NCBI GenBank assembly: GCA_905215055.1
Contig: CAJMOH010000030.1
Span: 1 to 35,581 of the forward strand
Direction: 5' to 3'
DNA length: 35,581 bases
Origin: an uncultured bacterium
Lineage (GTDB): Bacteria; Bacillota; Clostridia; Oscillospirales; Acutalibacteraceae
Part shown: positions 15,641-22,284 of the stretch, in pieces
How the letters are laid out: each line of letters opens with the position of its first letter
How positions within the stretch are numbered: the first letter of the stretch is position 1
Translations under genes and position numbers: made by a program
Notes under the pieces: generated by a model
Seen by the model: only the letters and a program-made list of their open reading frames with translations
Database searches by the model: none
Told to the model about the DNA's origin: nothing

Positions 15641-16807
15641 TTACTCGATGACCCGAACCTTTACAATGGGCTCCAAGGCCCGCAGCGTATCCACCGCGGC
15701 GGGGGAAAGCTCTCCGGAAACGTCCAGAATGGTGTAGGCGTATTCCCCTCTGGACTTGCTTTGCATGTTCTCAATGTTGATGCCGGCGTCGCCGCAGGTG
15801 GCGGCGAATAGGGCGATGGTGTTGGGCACGTTTTTGTGGATGATGCAGATCCGGCGGGTGCCGGGCTCCCGGGCCATGGAGATGGACGGCATATTCACCG
15901 AGTTGAGAATGTTGCCGTTCTCCAAATAGTCCTTCATCTGGTCCACGGCCATCATGGCGCAGTTGTCCTCGCTTTCCGGCGTGGACGCACCCAGATGGGG
16001 GATGGCCACAATGCCTTCCACACCGATCATGCTGTCGTCCGGGAAGTCCGTGGCGTAGGCGGCTGCCTTTCCGCTTTCCAGCGCCGCCAGCAAATCGGCG
16101 GAATCCACCAAACCGCCTCGGGCGAAGTTTAAGATCCGCACCCCGTCCTTCATCTTCTGGAGGGTGTCCTTGTTCACCATGCCCCGGTTGTCCTTTGTCA
16201 AGGGCAGGTGCAGGGTGATGTAGTCGCACTTCTGATAGATCTCGTCCAGGGAGAGGGAGCGATGCACCGCGCTGGACAGGTGCCAGGCATGCTCCACAGA
16301 CAGATAGGGATCATAGCCATAGACCTCCATGCCCAGCTGGGTGGCGGCGTTTGCCACCAGAATGCCGATGGCCCCCAGGCCCACAACGCCCAAAGTCTTC
16401 CCCTGAATTTCCGGACCGGCAAACTGGCCCTTGCCCTTCTCAATCAGCTTTTCCACCTGGTCGCCCTGACCCTTCAGGGTTTTCACCCAGTCCATGGCAG
16501 GCACAATTTTCCGGGAGGTCAAGAACAGAGAGGCCAGCACCAGCTCTTTCACAGCGTTGGCGTTGGCGCCGGGAGTATTGAACACCACAATGCCCTTTTC
16601 CAGACATTTGTCAACGGGAATGTTGTTGACGCCGGCTCCGGCCCTGGCAATGGCCAGCAGGTTTTCCTCCAGCTCCATGTCGTGCATGGCCGCGGAGCGC
16701 ACCAGAATGCCGTCCGGCTCCTTCATCTCCGGCGAGAAGGTATAGGCCTCCCCAAAGCGCTTTGTCCCCACAGGGCTGATCTTATTCAGGCAAAGAATCT
16801 TGTACAC
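15641..16807 (-). CDS. serA: D-3-phosphoglycerate dehydrogenase with ACT domain
   Basis: SerA oxidises 3-phosphoglycerate to 3-phosphohydroxypyruvate, the first step of serine synthesis. The 388-residue protein has a substrate-binding half, a Rossmann domain with GVVGLGAIG (140-148), Arg230 in NFARGG and His271 in IPHLGAST. A single C-terminal ACT domain (about 318-388) probably senses serine. It lacks the extra domain of the 525-residue enzymes. The segment that usually reads DVFxxEP here reads ATDFPDD, so the catalytic carboxylate is probably an Asp or lies elsewhere; I believe this is seen in other clostridial SerA. The start is GTG at 16807. It follows serC by 16 bases; no serB is present. 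Confidence 0.92.
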   Translation of the reverse strand: MYKILCLNKISPVGTKRFGEAYTFSPEMKEPDGILVRSAAMHDMELEENLLAIARAGAGVNNIPVDKCLEKGIVVFNTPGANANAVKELVLASLFLTSRKIVPAMDWVKTLKGQGDQVEKLIEKGKGQFAGPEIQGKTLGVVGLGAIGILVANAATQLGMEVYGYDPYLSVEHAWHLSSAVHRSLSLDEIYQKCDYITLHLPLTKDNRGMVNKDTLQKMKDGVRILNFARGGLVDSADLLAALESGKAAAYATDFPDDSMIGVEGIVAIPHLGASTPESEDNCAMMAVDQMKDYLENGNILNSVNMPSISMAREPGTRRICIIHKNVPNTIALFAATCGDAGINIENMQSKSRGEYAYTILDVSGELSPAAVDTLRALEPIVKVRVIE

Positions 16808-16823
16808 GGGAAATCATCCTTTC

Positions 16824-17909
16824 TCACTTGTTTTCCAGCTCAAACTTCTTCATAAACTCCACCAGCTTTTGGACGCCCTCCTCGGGCATGGCGTTGTAGA
16901 TGGAGGCCCGCATGCCGCCCACACTCCGGTGGCCCTTCAGGTTGACAAACCCGGCGGCCTCGCTCTCCTTGACAAATTTGGCGTCCAGGTCCTTGTCGCC
17001 GGTGACAAAGGTGACGTTCATAATAGAACGGCTGTCCTTCTGGGCGCAGCCTTGGAACAGAGCGGACTGGTCCAGGAAGTCATAGAGCAGCTGGGCCTTG
17101 CGGACATTGCGCTCCTCCATTTTCTCCAGACCGCCAATGTCGTTTTTAATCCATTCCAGCACCAGCTTGCACATGTAAATGGGCCAGCAGGGAGGCGTGT
17201 TGTACATAGAATCGTTTTCAACCATCACCTTGTAGTTGAACATGGTGGGAGTACCTTCCAGCGGCTCGCCCAGCAGGTCCTCCCGAACAATGACAATGGT
17301 CAGGCCCGCAGGAGCCACGTTTTTCTGGGCGCCGGCATAGAGCAGGCCAAACCTGCTCACATCCAGGGGCTTGGAAAGAATGCAGGAGGAAATATCCGCC
17401 ACCAGGGGAACGGCTCCTGTGTCGGGCAGCTCGTGCCAGACCGTGCCATAAATGGTGTTGTTCAGGCAGATGTGGAAATAATCCGCCTCGGGCCGGAACT
17501 CCTTGGGGTCCAGAACGGGAATGTGAGAGAAATTGTCGTCTTTGGACGAAGCCACCACCTTGCAGTCGCCATAGCGGGCGGCTTCCTTGTAGGCCTTGGT
17601 GGAGAACTGCCCGGAAAGCACATAGTCCGCCTTGCGGGATTTTGTCATCAGGTTCATAGGCACCGCGGCGAATTGGGAGGAGGCGCCGCCCTGCAAAAAC
17701 AGCACCTTGTAGTTGTCGGGGATATTCATCACTTCCCGCCACAGGGCTTGAGTCTCCTGATAGATGCGGTCAAACACCTTGGACCGGTGGGACATCTCCA
17801 TCACCGATTGACCGCTGCCCTGATAATCCATCATTTCAGCGGCGGCTTTTTGCAGAACCGGTTCGGGCAGCATGGAAGGCCCGGCAGAGAAATTGTACAC
17901 GCGAGACAT
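16824..17909 (-). CDS. serC: Phosphoserine aminotransferase
   Basis: SerC is a PLP-dependent class V aminotransferase that turns 3-phosphohydroxypyruvate and glutamate into phosphoserine. The 361-residue protein has the family opening VYNFSAGPSMLP and GGASSQF at 74-80. The PLP lysine is K196 in AGAQKNVAPAGL, and the C-terminal block reads GFVNLKGHRSVGGMRASIYNAMP. The ATG at 17909 follows GAGGAGGT. The gene is first in a serC-serA operon driven by the promoter at 17969-17997. The same enzyme can act on the pyridoxine precursor in some bacteria, but the serA pairing points to serine synthesis here. Confidence 0.95.
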   Translation of the reverse strand: MSRVYNFSAGPSMLPEPVLQKAAAEMMDYQGSGQSVMEMSHRSKVFDRIYQETQALWREVMNIPDNYKVLFLQGGASSQFAAVPMNLMTKSRKADYVLSGQFSTKAYKEAARYGDCKVVASSKDDNFSHIPVLDPKEFRPEADYFHICLNNTIYGTVWHELPDTGAVPLVADISSCILSKPLDVSRFGLLYAGAQKNVAPAGLTIVIVREDLLGEPLEGTPTMFNYKVMVENDSMYNTPPCWPIYMCKLVLEWIKNDIGGLEKMEERNVRKAQLLYDFLDQSALFQGCAQKDSRSIMNVTFVTGDKDLDAKFVKESEAAGFVNLKGHRSVGGMRASIYNAMPEEGVQKLVEFMKKFELENK

Positions 17910-17968
17910 GAAACGACCTCCTCTAAAATTGCTTTGATTTATTCAAGTAAATTGGTAAAGTTTTTATC

Positions 17969-17997
17969 ATTATAGTTTCTCTTTTTCGCAAATGCAA
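17969..17997 (-). promoter_or_regulatory. Sigma-A promoter of serC-serA
   Basis: On the minus strand, TTGCAT is followed after 17 bases by a perfect TATAAT. The expected start near 17962 leaves an A+T-rich leader of about 50 bases, with no T-box or other riboswitch that I can see. Confidence 0.82.
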
Positions 17998-17999
17998 GG

Positions 18000-18218
18000 A
18001 AAATTTTACTTTTTTTCACAAAAAAACGCCAGTTGTTCCTCTGCAAGAACAGATTTTCAACTTTGTCCCCGCACAAAGGACAGTGTCCTCAAAAAGTGAC
18101 ACGGCTTCTCCGGCGGGACGCCCTGGGGAACGCAGGAGCTTCTGCCTTCTGGTCCCAGAAGGCATGGGGCGCCTGGAAGGGCCAGGATACGCCGGCCTGG
18201 AATTTTCTATAAAAATAT
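18000..18218. other. Gene-free spacer with several hairpins
   Basis: Between the divergent serC and hydrogenase-regulator promoters I see no convincing gene. It holds several inverted repeats: TGTTC/GAACA (about 18034-18052), AGGAC/GTCCT near 18078-18090, a strong 8-bp hairpin GCCTTCTG-GTCC-CAGAAGGC (18144-18163) and CCAGG/CCTGG near 18182-18200. No promoter-terminator pair brackets them clearly on either strand, so a small RNA is only a possibility. Confidence 0.4.
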
Positions 18219-18247
18219 TTGTCATTTCAGGAGGACTATGGTATAAT
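18219..18247 (+). promoter_or_regulatory. Promoter of the hydrogenase regulatory operon
   Basis: TTGTCA at 18219-18224 and a perfect TATAAT at 18242-18247 are 17 bases apart, with TGG directly before the -10 (extended). The transcript should start near 18254, giving a leader of about 110 bases. Confidence 0.85.
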
Positions 18248-18264
18248 GTTGAAAAGCTCCCAGC

Positions 18265-18288
18265 GCCGGAGAAGATCGGTTTTCCGGC
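18265..18288 (+). other. Leader hairpin of the hydrogenase regulatory operon
   Basis: GCCGGAGAA and TTTTCCGGC form a 9-bp stem with loop GATCGG about 11 bases into the predicted transcript. A second, weaker stem GGGAAT/ATTCCC (18319-18342) lies further down. No T-run follows either, so they may protect the 5' end or regulate translation rather than terminate. Confidence 0.45.
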
Positions 18289-18363
18289 AGCCAAATTTCC
18301 CTGCTTATCTATATGAAGGGGGAATTCCTGGGAATGATTCCCTAACGCACAGGAGGAAATCTT

Positions 18364-18714
18364 ATGAAGGTAAAGGATATTGTGGAAATCCTGAAGTGTC
18401 AGGTGCTTAACGAGGCCAACATGGAGGAAGAGGTAAAAACAGCCTGCGGCAGCGACATGATGAGCGACGTGCTGGCCTTTGTCAAGGACCAGTCGGTGCT
18501 GCTGACAGGGCTGATGAACCCCCAGGTGGTCCGCACGGCGGAAATGATGGATATGCACTGCATTGTATTTGTCCGCGGGAAGAAGATTGATCCCAATGTG
18601 GTGGAGCTGGCCCGGCAGAAGGAGATCACCGTGCTGGCCTCGCCCTACCGGATGTTTACAGCCTGCGGACTGCTTTATTCCAACGGGCTGCGGGGAGGCT
18701 GTGAGATTCAATGA
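18364..18714 (+). CDS. DRTGG-domain protein (first copy)
   Basis: This 116-residue soluble protein resembles the free-standing DRTGG-domain proteins that accompany [FeFe]-hydrogenase genes in Clostridia. It starts MKVKDIVEILKCQVL and has the alternating strand-helix pattern of the family (DMMSDVLAFVKDQSVLLTGL, then CIVFVRGKKIDPNVVELARQKEITVLASP). The literal DRTGG string is absent, as in many members. DRTGG domains occur next to CBS and HPr-kinase domains and are suspected to bind a ligand or nucleotide. The ATG follows AGGAGG by 7 bases. Its stop overlaps the ATPase start (ATGA), so the two are translationally coupled. The exact role is unknown. Confidence 0.8.
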   Translation: MKVKDIVEILKCQVLNEANMEEEVKTACGSDMMSDVLAFVKDQSVLLTGLMNPQVVRTAEMMDMHCIVFVRGKKIDPNVVELARQKEITVLASPYRMFTACGLLYSNGLRGGCEIQ

Positions 18715-19151
18715 GTATGCTGCATTTGACCTATCAGGTGCCTGGGGACGATTTTACCCGGGCGGGCGAGGCCTCTGGGGACGTGAAGCACAAGCTGAAG
18801 AAGCTGGGCTACGAGCCGGACGCCGTGCGCCGGGTTTCCATCGCCATGTACGAGGGCGAGATCAACATGGTAATCCACGCCAACGGCGGCGAGGCCGTTG
18901 TGGACATTGATACGGACCGGGTGGATATTGTACTGAAAGATCAAGGCCCCGGCATTGCCGATGTGGACCAGGCCATGCAGGCCGGGTGGTCCACCGCGCC
19001 GGACAACGTGCGGGCGCTGGGCTTTGGCGCCGGCATGGGCCTGCCCAACATGAAAAAATATTCCGACGAAATGAGGATTGATTCCGTCGTGGGGGTTGGC
19101 ACTACGGTGACCATGACGGTGTTTCCCGGAATGAAAAAGGAAGGAAGATAG
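18711..19151 (+). CDS. RsbW-like GHKL ATPase (serine kinase/anti-sigma type)
   Basis: The 146-residue protein has a complete single-domain GHKL ATPase fold: N-box around E48-E50 and N52 (YEGEINMVIHA), G1 box KDQGPGIAD (76-84), G2 box GFGAGMGLPN (104-113) and a closing GVGTTVTM strand. It lacks a histidine phospho-acceptor domain, as in RsbW/SpoIIAB serine kinases and the related switch-protein kinases. Placed between a DRTGG protein and the sensory hydrogenase, it may pass an H2 or redox signal on by phosphorylation. No anti-sigma partner or sigma factor is present in the window. The start overlaps the previous stop by 4 bases. Confidence 0.85.
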   Translation: MSMLHLTYQVPGDDFTRAGEASGDVKHKLKKLGYEPDAVRRVSIAMYEGEINMVIHANGGEAVVDIDTDRVDIVLKDQGPGIADVDQAMQAGWSTAPDNVRALGFGAGMGLPNMKKYSDEMRIDSVVGVGTTVTMTVFPGMKKEGR

Positions 19152-19190
19152 CGCCTTGCCCCTTTGCGCTGTCTAGGGAGGTACGCAAAC

Positions 19191-20522
19191 GTGGCTGAAT
19201 TTTACCATTCCGTCACTCTGAACGAGGAAAAGTGCGTGGGCTGCACCAACTGTATCAAGCGCTGTCCCACCGAGGCGATCCGGGTTCGGGGAGGCAAGGC
19301 GGTCATCGCCAGCGAGCGGTGCATCGACTGCGGCGAGTGTATCCGCATTTGCCCCCATCACGCGAAACGGGCCAGGTACGACCAGCTTTCCCGCCTCAGT
19401 GACTTTACTTATACTATCGCGCTGCCAGCTCCGTCCCTGTACGGGCAGTTTAACAACCTGGACGACATCGACTATGTGCTCACCGGCCTGAAGGAACTGG
19501 GCTTTGACGACGTGTTCGAGGTTTCCCGGGCCGCAGAGCTTGTCAGCGAGGCCACTCGGAAGCTGATGGACGCCGGCGTTCTCAACCGGCCCGTCATCAG
19601 CTCCGCCTGCCCTGCGGTGGTGCGGCTGATCCGGGTGCGGTTTCCCGATCTGTGCGACCATGTGCTGCCCCTGAAATCCCCCATGGAGACAGCGGCGGCC
19701 ATTGCCAAAAAGGAGGCCGTGAAAAAGACCGGCCTGCCGGAAGAACAGATCGGCTGCTTTTTCATCACGCCCTGCCCGGCCAAGGTGACGGACATTGAAA
19801 TGCCCCTGGGCATTGAGAAATCTCAGGTGGACGGGGCCATCGCCATCAGCGAGATATTTCCGGAGCTTTCCCACAAGATGGACCATCTGGAAAAGGTGGA
19901 ACCCTTGGCCAATTCCGGTATCATTGGGGTGGGCTGGTCCACCAGCGGGGGAGAGGCCGCCGCCCTGCTCAACGAGAAATATCTGGCGGCTGACGGCATT
20001 GAAAATGTGATTCGGGTGCTGGAGGAAATTGAGGACGAGCGCATTGGCGACCTGGACTTTATCGAGCTGAACGCCTGCTCCGGCGGCTGTGTGGGAGGGG
20101 TCCTGTGCGTGGAAAACCCCTATGTGGCCAAGGCTCGGATTCAGCGTCTGCGGAAATATTTGCCGGTGTCCCAAAACCATCTGCGGGGCGGCCCTGTGCC
20201 GGAGCTGATGGAGTGGCAGGAGGCCCTGGAGTTTTCCGACGTTCTCACCCTGTCCAGCGACTTGAAGGAAGCCATGCAGATGATGATCCAAATCGACGAG
20301 ATTGAAAAGGAATTTCCCGGTTTGGACTGCGGCGCCTGCGGCGCTCCCACCTGCCGGGCCTTTGCGGAGGACGTGGTCAAGGGCATCTGCAAGGATACGG
20401 AATGTATTTTTGTTTATCGCAAACGAATGAAAAAGGTGGCCAGCACCCTCTCCGAGCTGGAGGAGAGCATGGGGCGCTTTTCCCGGGAGGACGCTGGACG
20501 AGAAGAGGAGGGCAAGCAATGA
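19191..20522 (+). CDS. hydS: Sensory-type [FeFe]-hydrogenase, HydS-like (no PAS domain)
   Basis: This 443-residue protein has two N-terminal [4Fe-4S] sites (C15, C18, C21, C25 and C44, C47, C50, C54) and then an H-cluster domain. L1 reads SSACP (C140), L2 TPCPAK (C195) and L3 NACSGGC (C296, C300). At the C-terminus is a small Fe-S motif with C380, C383, C388 and C400/C405. The first Cys of the usual TSCCP, used for proton transfer, is Ala, as reported for sensory groups C and D. There is no PAS domain, which suggests group D. GTG at 19191 follows GGGAGG; longer reading to 19164 is less likely. It overlaps the next gene by ATGA. An H2 or redox sensing role is inferred. Confidence 0.87.
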   Translation: MAEFYHSVTLNEEKCVGCTNCIKRCPTEAIRVRGGKAVIASERCIDCGECIRICPHHAKRARYDQLSRLSDFTYTIALPAPSLYGQFNNLDDIDYVLTGLKELGFDDVFEVSRAAELVSEATRKLMDAGVLNRPVISSACPAVVRLIRVRFPDLCDHVLPLKSPMETAAAIAKKEAVKKTGLPEEQIGCFFITPCPAKVTDIEMPLGIEKSQVDGAIAISEIFPELSHKMDHLEKVEPLANSGIIGVGWSTSGGEAAALLNEKYLAADGIENVIRVLEEIEDERIGDLDFIELNACSGGCVGGVLCVENPYVAKARIQRLRKYLPVSQNHLRGGPVPELMEWQEALEFSDVLTLSSDLKEAMQMMIQIDEIEKEFPGLDCGACGAPTCRAFAEDVVKGICKDTECIFVYRKRMKKVASTLSELEESMGRFSREDAGREEEGKQ

Positions 20523-20851
20523 CAGTAAAAGAGATGGCCGCTGCCTGCGGCTGGACCCTGCTGGCAGGCGGAGAGGGAGAGGACAACCCGGTGGACGGCT
20601 GCTATGTGGGGGATCTGCTCAGCTGGGTAATGGCCAGGGCCTTGTCGGGAAATGTGTGGATCACCGTTATGGGCAACGTCAACGCCATTGCTGTGGCTAC
20701 TCTGACAGACGTGAGCTGCATTGTCCTGACGGAAAACGCCTCCTTGGATGAGGACGCCGCCAAAAAAGCGGAAATGCAGGGAATTCCCGTGTATGGCTGC
20801 GGCGCTAACAGCTATCAGACGGCCGTCCAGGTCTATGAGCTGCTGAAATGA
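20519..20851 (+). CDS. DRTGG-domain protein (second copy)
   Basis: This 110-residue protein (MTVKEMAAACGWTLLAG...) belongs to the same DRTGG-like family as the protein at 18364. It has the characteristic GCYVGDLLSWVMARA and GNVWITVMGNVNAIAVA segments and ends with a helix, VQVYELLK. The two copies are clearly diverged, so they are not a recent duplication and may bind different partners. The start overlaps the hydS stop (ATGA), and its own stop overlaps the PHP gene start (ATGA). Such tight coupling suggests equal amounts of the three proteins. Function is unknown. Confidence 0.8.
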   Translation: MTVKEMAAACGWTLLAGGEGEDNPVDGCYVGDLLSWVMARALSGNVWITVMGNVNAIAVATLTDVSCIVLTENASLDEDAAKKAEMQGIPVYGCGANSYQTAVQVYELLK

Positions 20852-21567
20852 ACACCTACCGCTACGATCTTCACGTTCACTCCTGTCTTTCCCCCTGCGG
20901 CGACAACGACATGACCCCCAACAATCTGGTGCAGATGGCCCTGCTTACCGGCTGCGACATCTTGGCCCTCACCGACCACAATACCTGCCGCAACGCTCCC
21001 GCCGCTCTGGAGGCGGGGGAGAGGGCGGGGCTTCTTGTCATTCCCGGCATGGAGCTATGCACCGCGGAGGAGGCTCATGTGGTATGCCTGTTTGAAACGC
21101 TGGAAGGAGCTTTGGACTTTGACCGGTATGTGTATGAAAACATGCCCCATGTACCCAACCGCCCCGAGATCTTTGGAGAGCAGCGCGTTCTGGACGGAGA
21201 GGACCAGCAGGTGGGAGAGGAGGAAAACCTGCTGCTGGTTTCCTCCTTTATTGGGGTGGATCAGGTGGTAGAGCTGACAGCCCGCTATGGGGGCGTTGCT
21301 TTTCCAGCCCATGTAAACCGGGATTCCTTCAGCGTGATCGCCTCTCTGGGCGCCATTCCAGAGGAGGCGGGCTTCACATCGGCAGAGGTCACCCGAGACT
21401 GTGACCTGGAATCCTTCGTCAAGCTTCACCCAGAGCTGAGGGGGCTGCCCATTTTTCGAAATTCGGATTCCCACTATCTGGAGTCCTTTGCCGGGGATCC
21501 CTGGGAGCTGTCTCTGCCGGAACGGTCTGCGTCCGCTGTGCTGAAGGCGGTACAGGGAATCTATTGA
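20848..21567 (+). CDS. PHP-domain metal-dependent phosphoesterase
   Basis: The 239-residue protein is a stand-alone PHP domain, a trinuclear-metal phosphoesterase fold shared with DNA polymerase X/III and histidinol phosphatase. Metal ligands are visible in order: DLHVHSCLSP (H8, H10), LTDHNT, GMELCTAEEAHVV, FPAHVN and NSDSHYLES. Its place at the end of an operon with an RsbW-like kinase and a sensory hydrogenase suggests it could remove a phosphate group that the kinase adds, or hydrolyse a signal nucleotide; this is inference. It overlaps the preceding DRTGG gene by 4 bases. The stop codon sits inside the first Rex-like box before hydC. Confidence 0.88.
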   Translation: MNTYRYDLHVHSCLSPCGDNDMTPNNLVQMALLTGCDILALTDHNTCRNAPAALEAGERAGLLVIPGMELCTAEEAHVVCLFETLEGALDFDRYVYENMPHVPNRPEIFGEQRVLDGEDQQVGEEENLLLVSSFIGVDQVVELTARYGGVAFPAHVNRDSFSVIASLGAIPEEAGFTSAEVTRDCDLESFVKLHPELRGLPIFRNSDSHYLESFAGDPWELSLPERSASAVLKAVQGIY

Positions 21568-21581
21568 TAATGATTTATCGA
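21564..21581. promoter_or_regulatory. Rex-like operator box 1
   Basis: TTGATAA, 4 bases, TTATCGA has the 7-4-7 layout of the Rex site TTGTTAA-N4-TTAACAA, with three mismatches. Rex senses the NADH/NAD+ ratio, which would suit an NADH-linked hydrogenase. It overlaps the stop codon of the PHP gene and lies about 47 bases upstream of the -35 box. Confidence 0.45.
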
Positions 21582-21605
21582 TATTCTGGTAAGTATTGCC
21601 GAATA

Positions 21606-21623
21606 TTGATAATTTTTTAGCGA
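21606..21623. promoter_or_regulatory. Rex-like operator box 2
   Basis: TTGATAA, TTTT, TTAGCGA repeats the same left half-site as box 1, exactly 42 bases further on (four helical turns), and ends 4 bases before the -35 box at 21628. The right half is a poorer match to Rex (TTAACAA). Confidence 0.4.
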
Positions 21624-21627
21624 GAAT

Positions 21628-21657
21628 TTGTCGCAACGCCCATCTTTTTTCTAAAAT
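21628..21657 (+). promoter_or_regulatory. Likely promoter of the hydC-hydB-hydA operon
   Basis: TTGTCG (21628-21633) and TAAAAT (21652-21657) are 18 bases apart in an A+T-rich stretch. The start would fall near 21664, immediately before the hairpin at 21668. Confidence 0.6.
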
Positions 21658-21667
21658 AGAATTATAA

Positions 21668-21717
21668 GCCCCGCCGGTTTTGTTATAGTATACCTGATGC
21701 TTTTCCGGCGGGCTTTT
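21668..21717 (+). other. Long-loop hairpin in the hydC leader (weak terminator or attenuator)
   Basis: GCC(C)CGCCGG (21668-21677) pairs with CCGGCGGGC (21705-21713), one base bulged, around a 27-base T/A-rich loop, and TTTTGTG follows. It may end the upstream operon or attenuate the hydABC transcript, because it lies right at the predicted transcript start. Confidence 0.5.
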
Positions 21718-21773
21718 GTGTCCCGCCATAGGGCAACTATTTAAAACTCTACAATATATTGGGAGGAAAAACC

Positions 21774-22271
21774 ATGCAAAAGCGTATCAGTAATTTGCCG
21801 TTTCATGATACTCCCGAGCAGGCGCAAAAGCTCGACGCGGTCATTGAAAAGCTGAAGGGTACCCAGGGCGCGGTTATGCCGGCGCTTCACGAGGCGCAGG
21901 ACATCTACGGATATCTGCCCATGGAGGTTCAGAACAAGATCGCCAAGGGACTGGGCGTCTCTCTGGAGGAGGTCTACGGCGTGTCCACCTTCTATTCTCA
22001 GTTTGCCCTTACCCCCAAGGGCCGCAACCACATCTCCGTGTGCTTGGGAACGGCCTGCTATGTGAAGGGTGCTGACAAGGTGCTGGAGCGCATCACCCAG
22101 AAGCTGGGTATTCAGCCTGAGGAATGTACCGAGGACGGCGCCTTCTCTCTGACGGCCTGCCGGTGCATCGGCGCCTGCGGCCTGGCTCCTGTCATGACCG
22201 TGAATGACGAGGTTTACGGCCGCCTTGTCCCCGAGGACGTGGACTCCATTTTGGCCCAGTATATGGCCTAA
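21774..22271 (+). CDS. hydC: NADH-dependent [FeFe]-hydrogenase subunit HydC (NuoE-like)
   Basis: This 165-residue thioredoxin-like [2Fe-2S] subunit belongs to the NuoE/24-kDa family; in trimeric hydrogenases it accompanies the flavin subunit HydB. It has an N-terminal helical part with the MPALHEAQDIYGYLP and GVSLEEVYGVSTFYSQF motifs. The four cluster cysteines follow as CLGTAC (C90, C95) and CRCIGAC (C131, C135). The ATG at 21774 follows GGGAGG by about 7 bases. It opens the catalytic operon, and the gap of 13 bases to the GHKL ATPase gene suggests co-expression. Confidence 0.93.
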   Translation: MQKRISNLPFHDTPEQAQKLDAVIEKLKGTQGAVMPALHEAQDIYGYLPMEVQNKIAKGLGVSLEEVYGVSTFYSQFALTPKGRNHISVCLGTACYVKGADKVLERITQKLGIQPEECTEDGAFSLTACRCIGACGLAPVMTVNDEVYGRLVPEDVDSILAQYMA

Positions 22272-22284
22272 ATCCTTTGGAAGT

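Noticed and set aside
18083..18316. 77-codon frame on the plus strand before the hydrogenase regulator operon
   Set aside because: It runs through the strong promoter at 18219-18247, has no ribosome site and resembles no protein I know.
18313..18345. 10-codon frame (MKGEFLGMIP) in the leader of the hydrogenase regulator operon
   Set aside because: It has no Shine-Dalgarno sequence upstream and ends 18 bases before the next start without overlap, so chance is the simpler explanation.
21684..21689. TATAGT as an alternative -10 box inside the hydC leader hairpin
   Set aside because: No -35-like sequence lies 16-18 bases upstream (the site reads ATTATA), while TTGTCG-18-TAAAAT just upstream is a better promoter.
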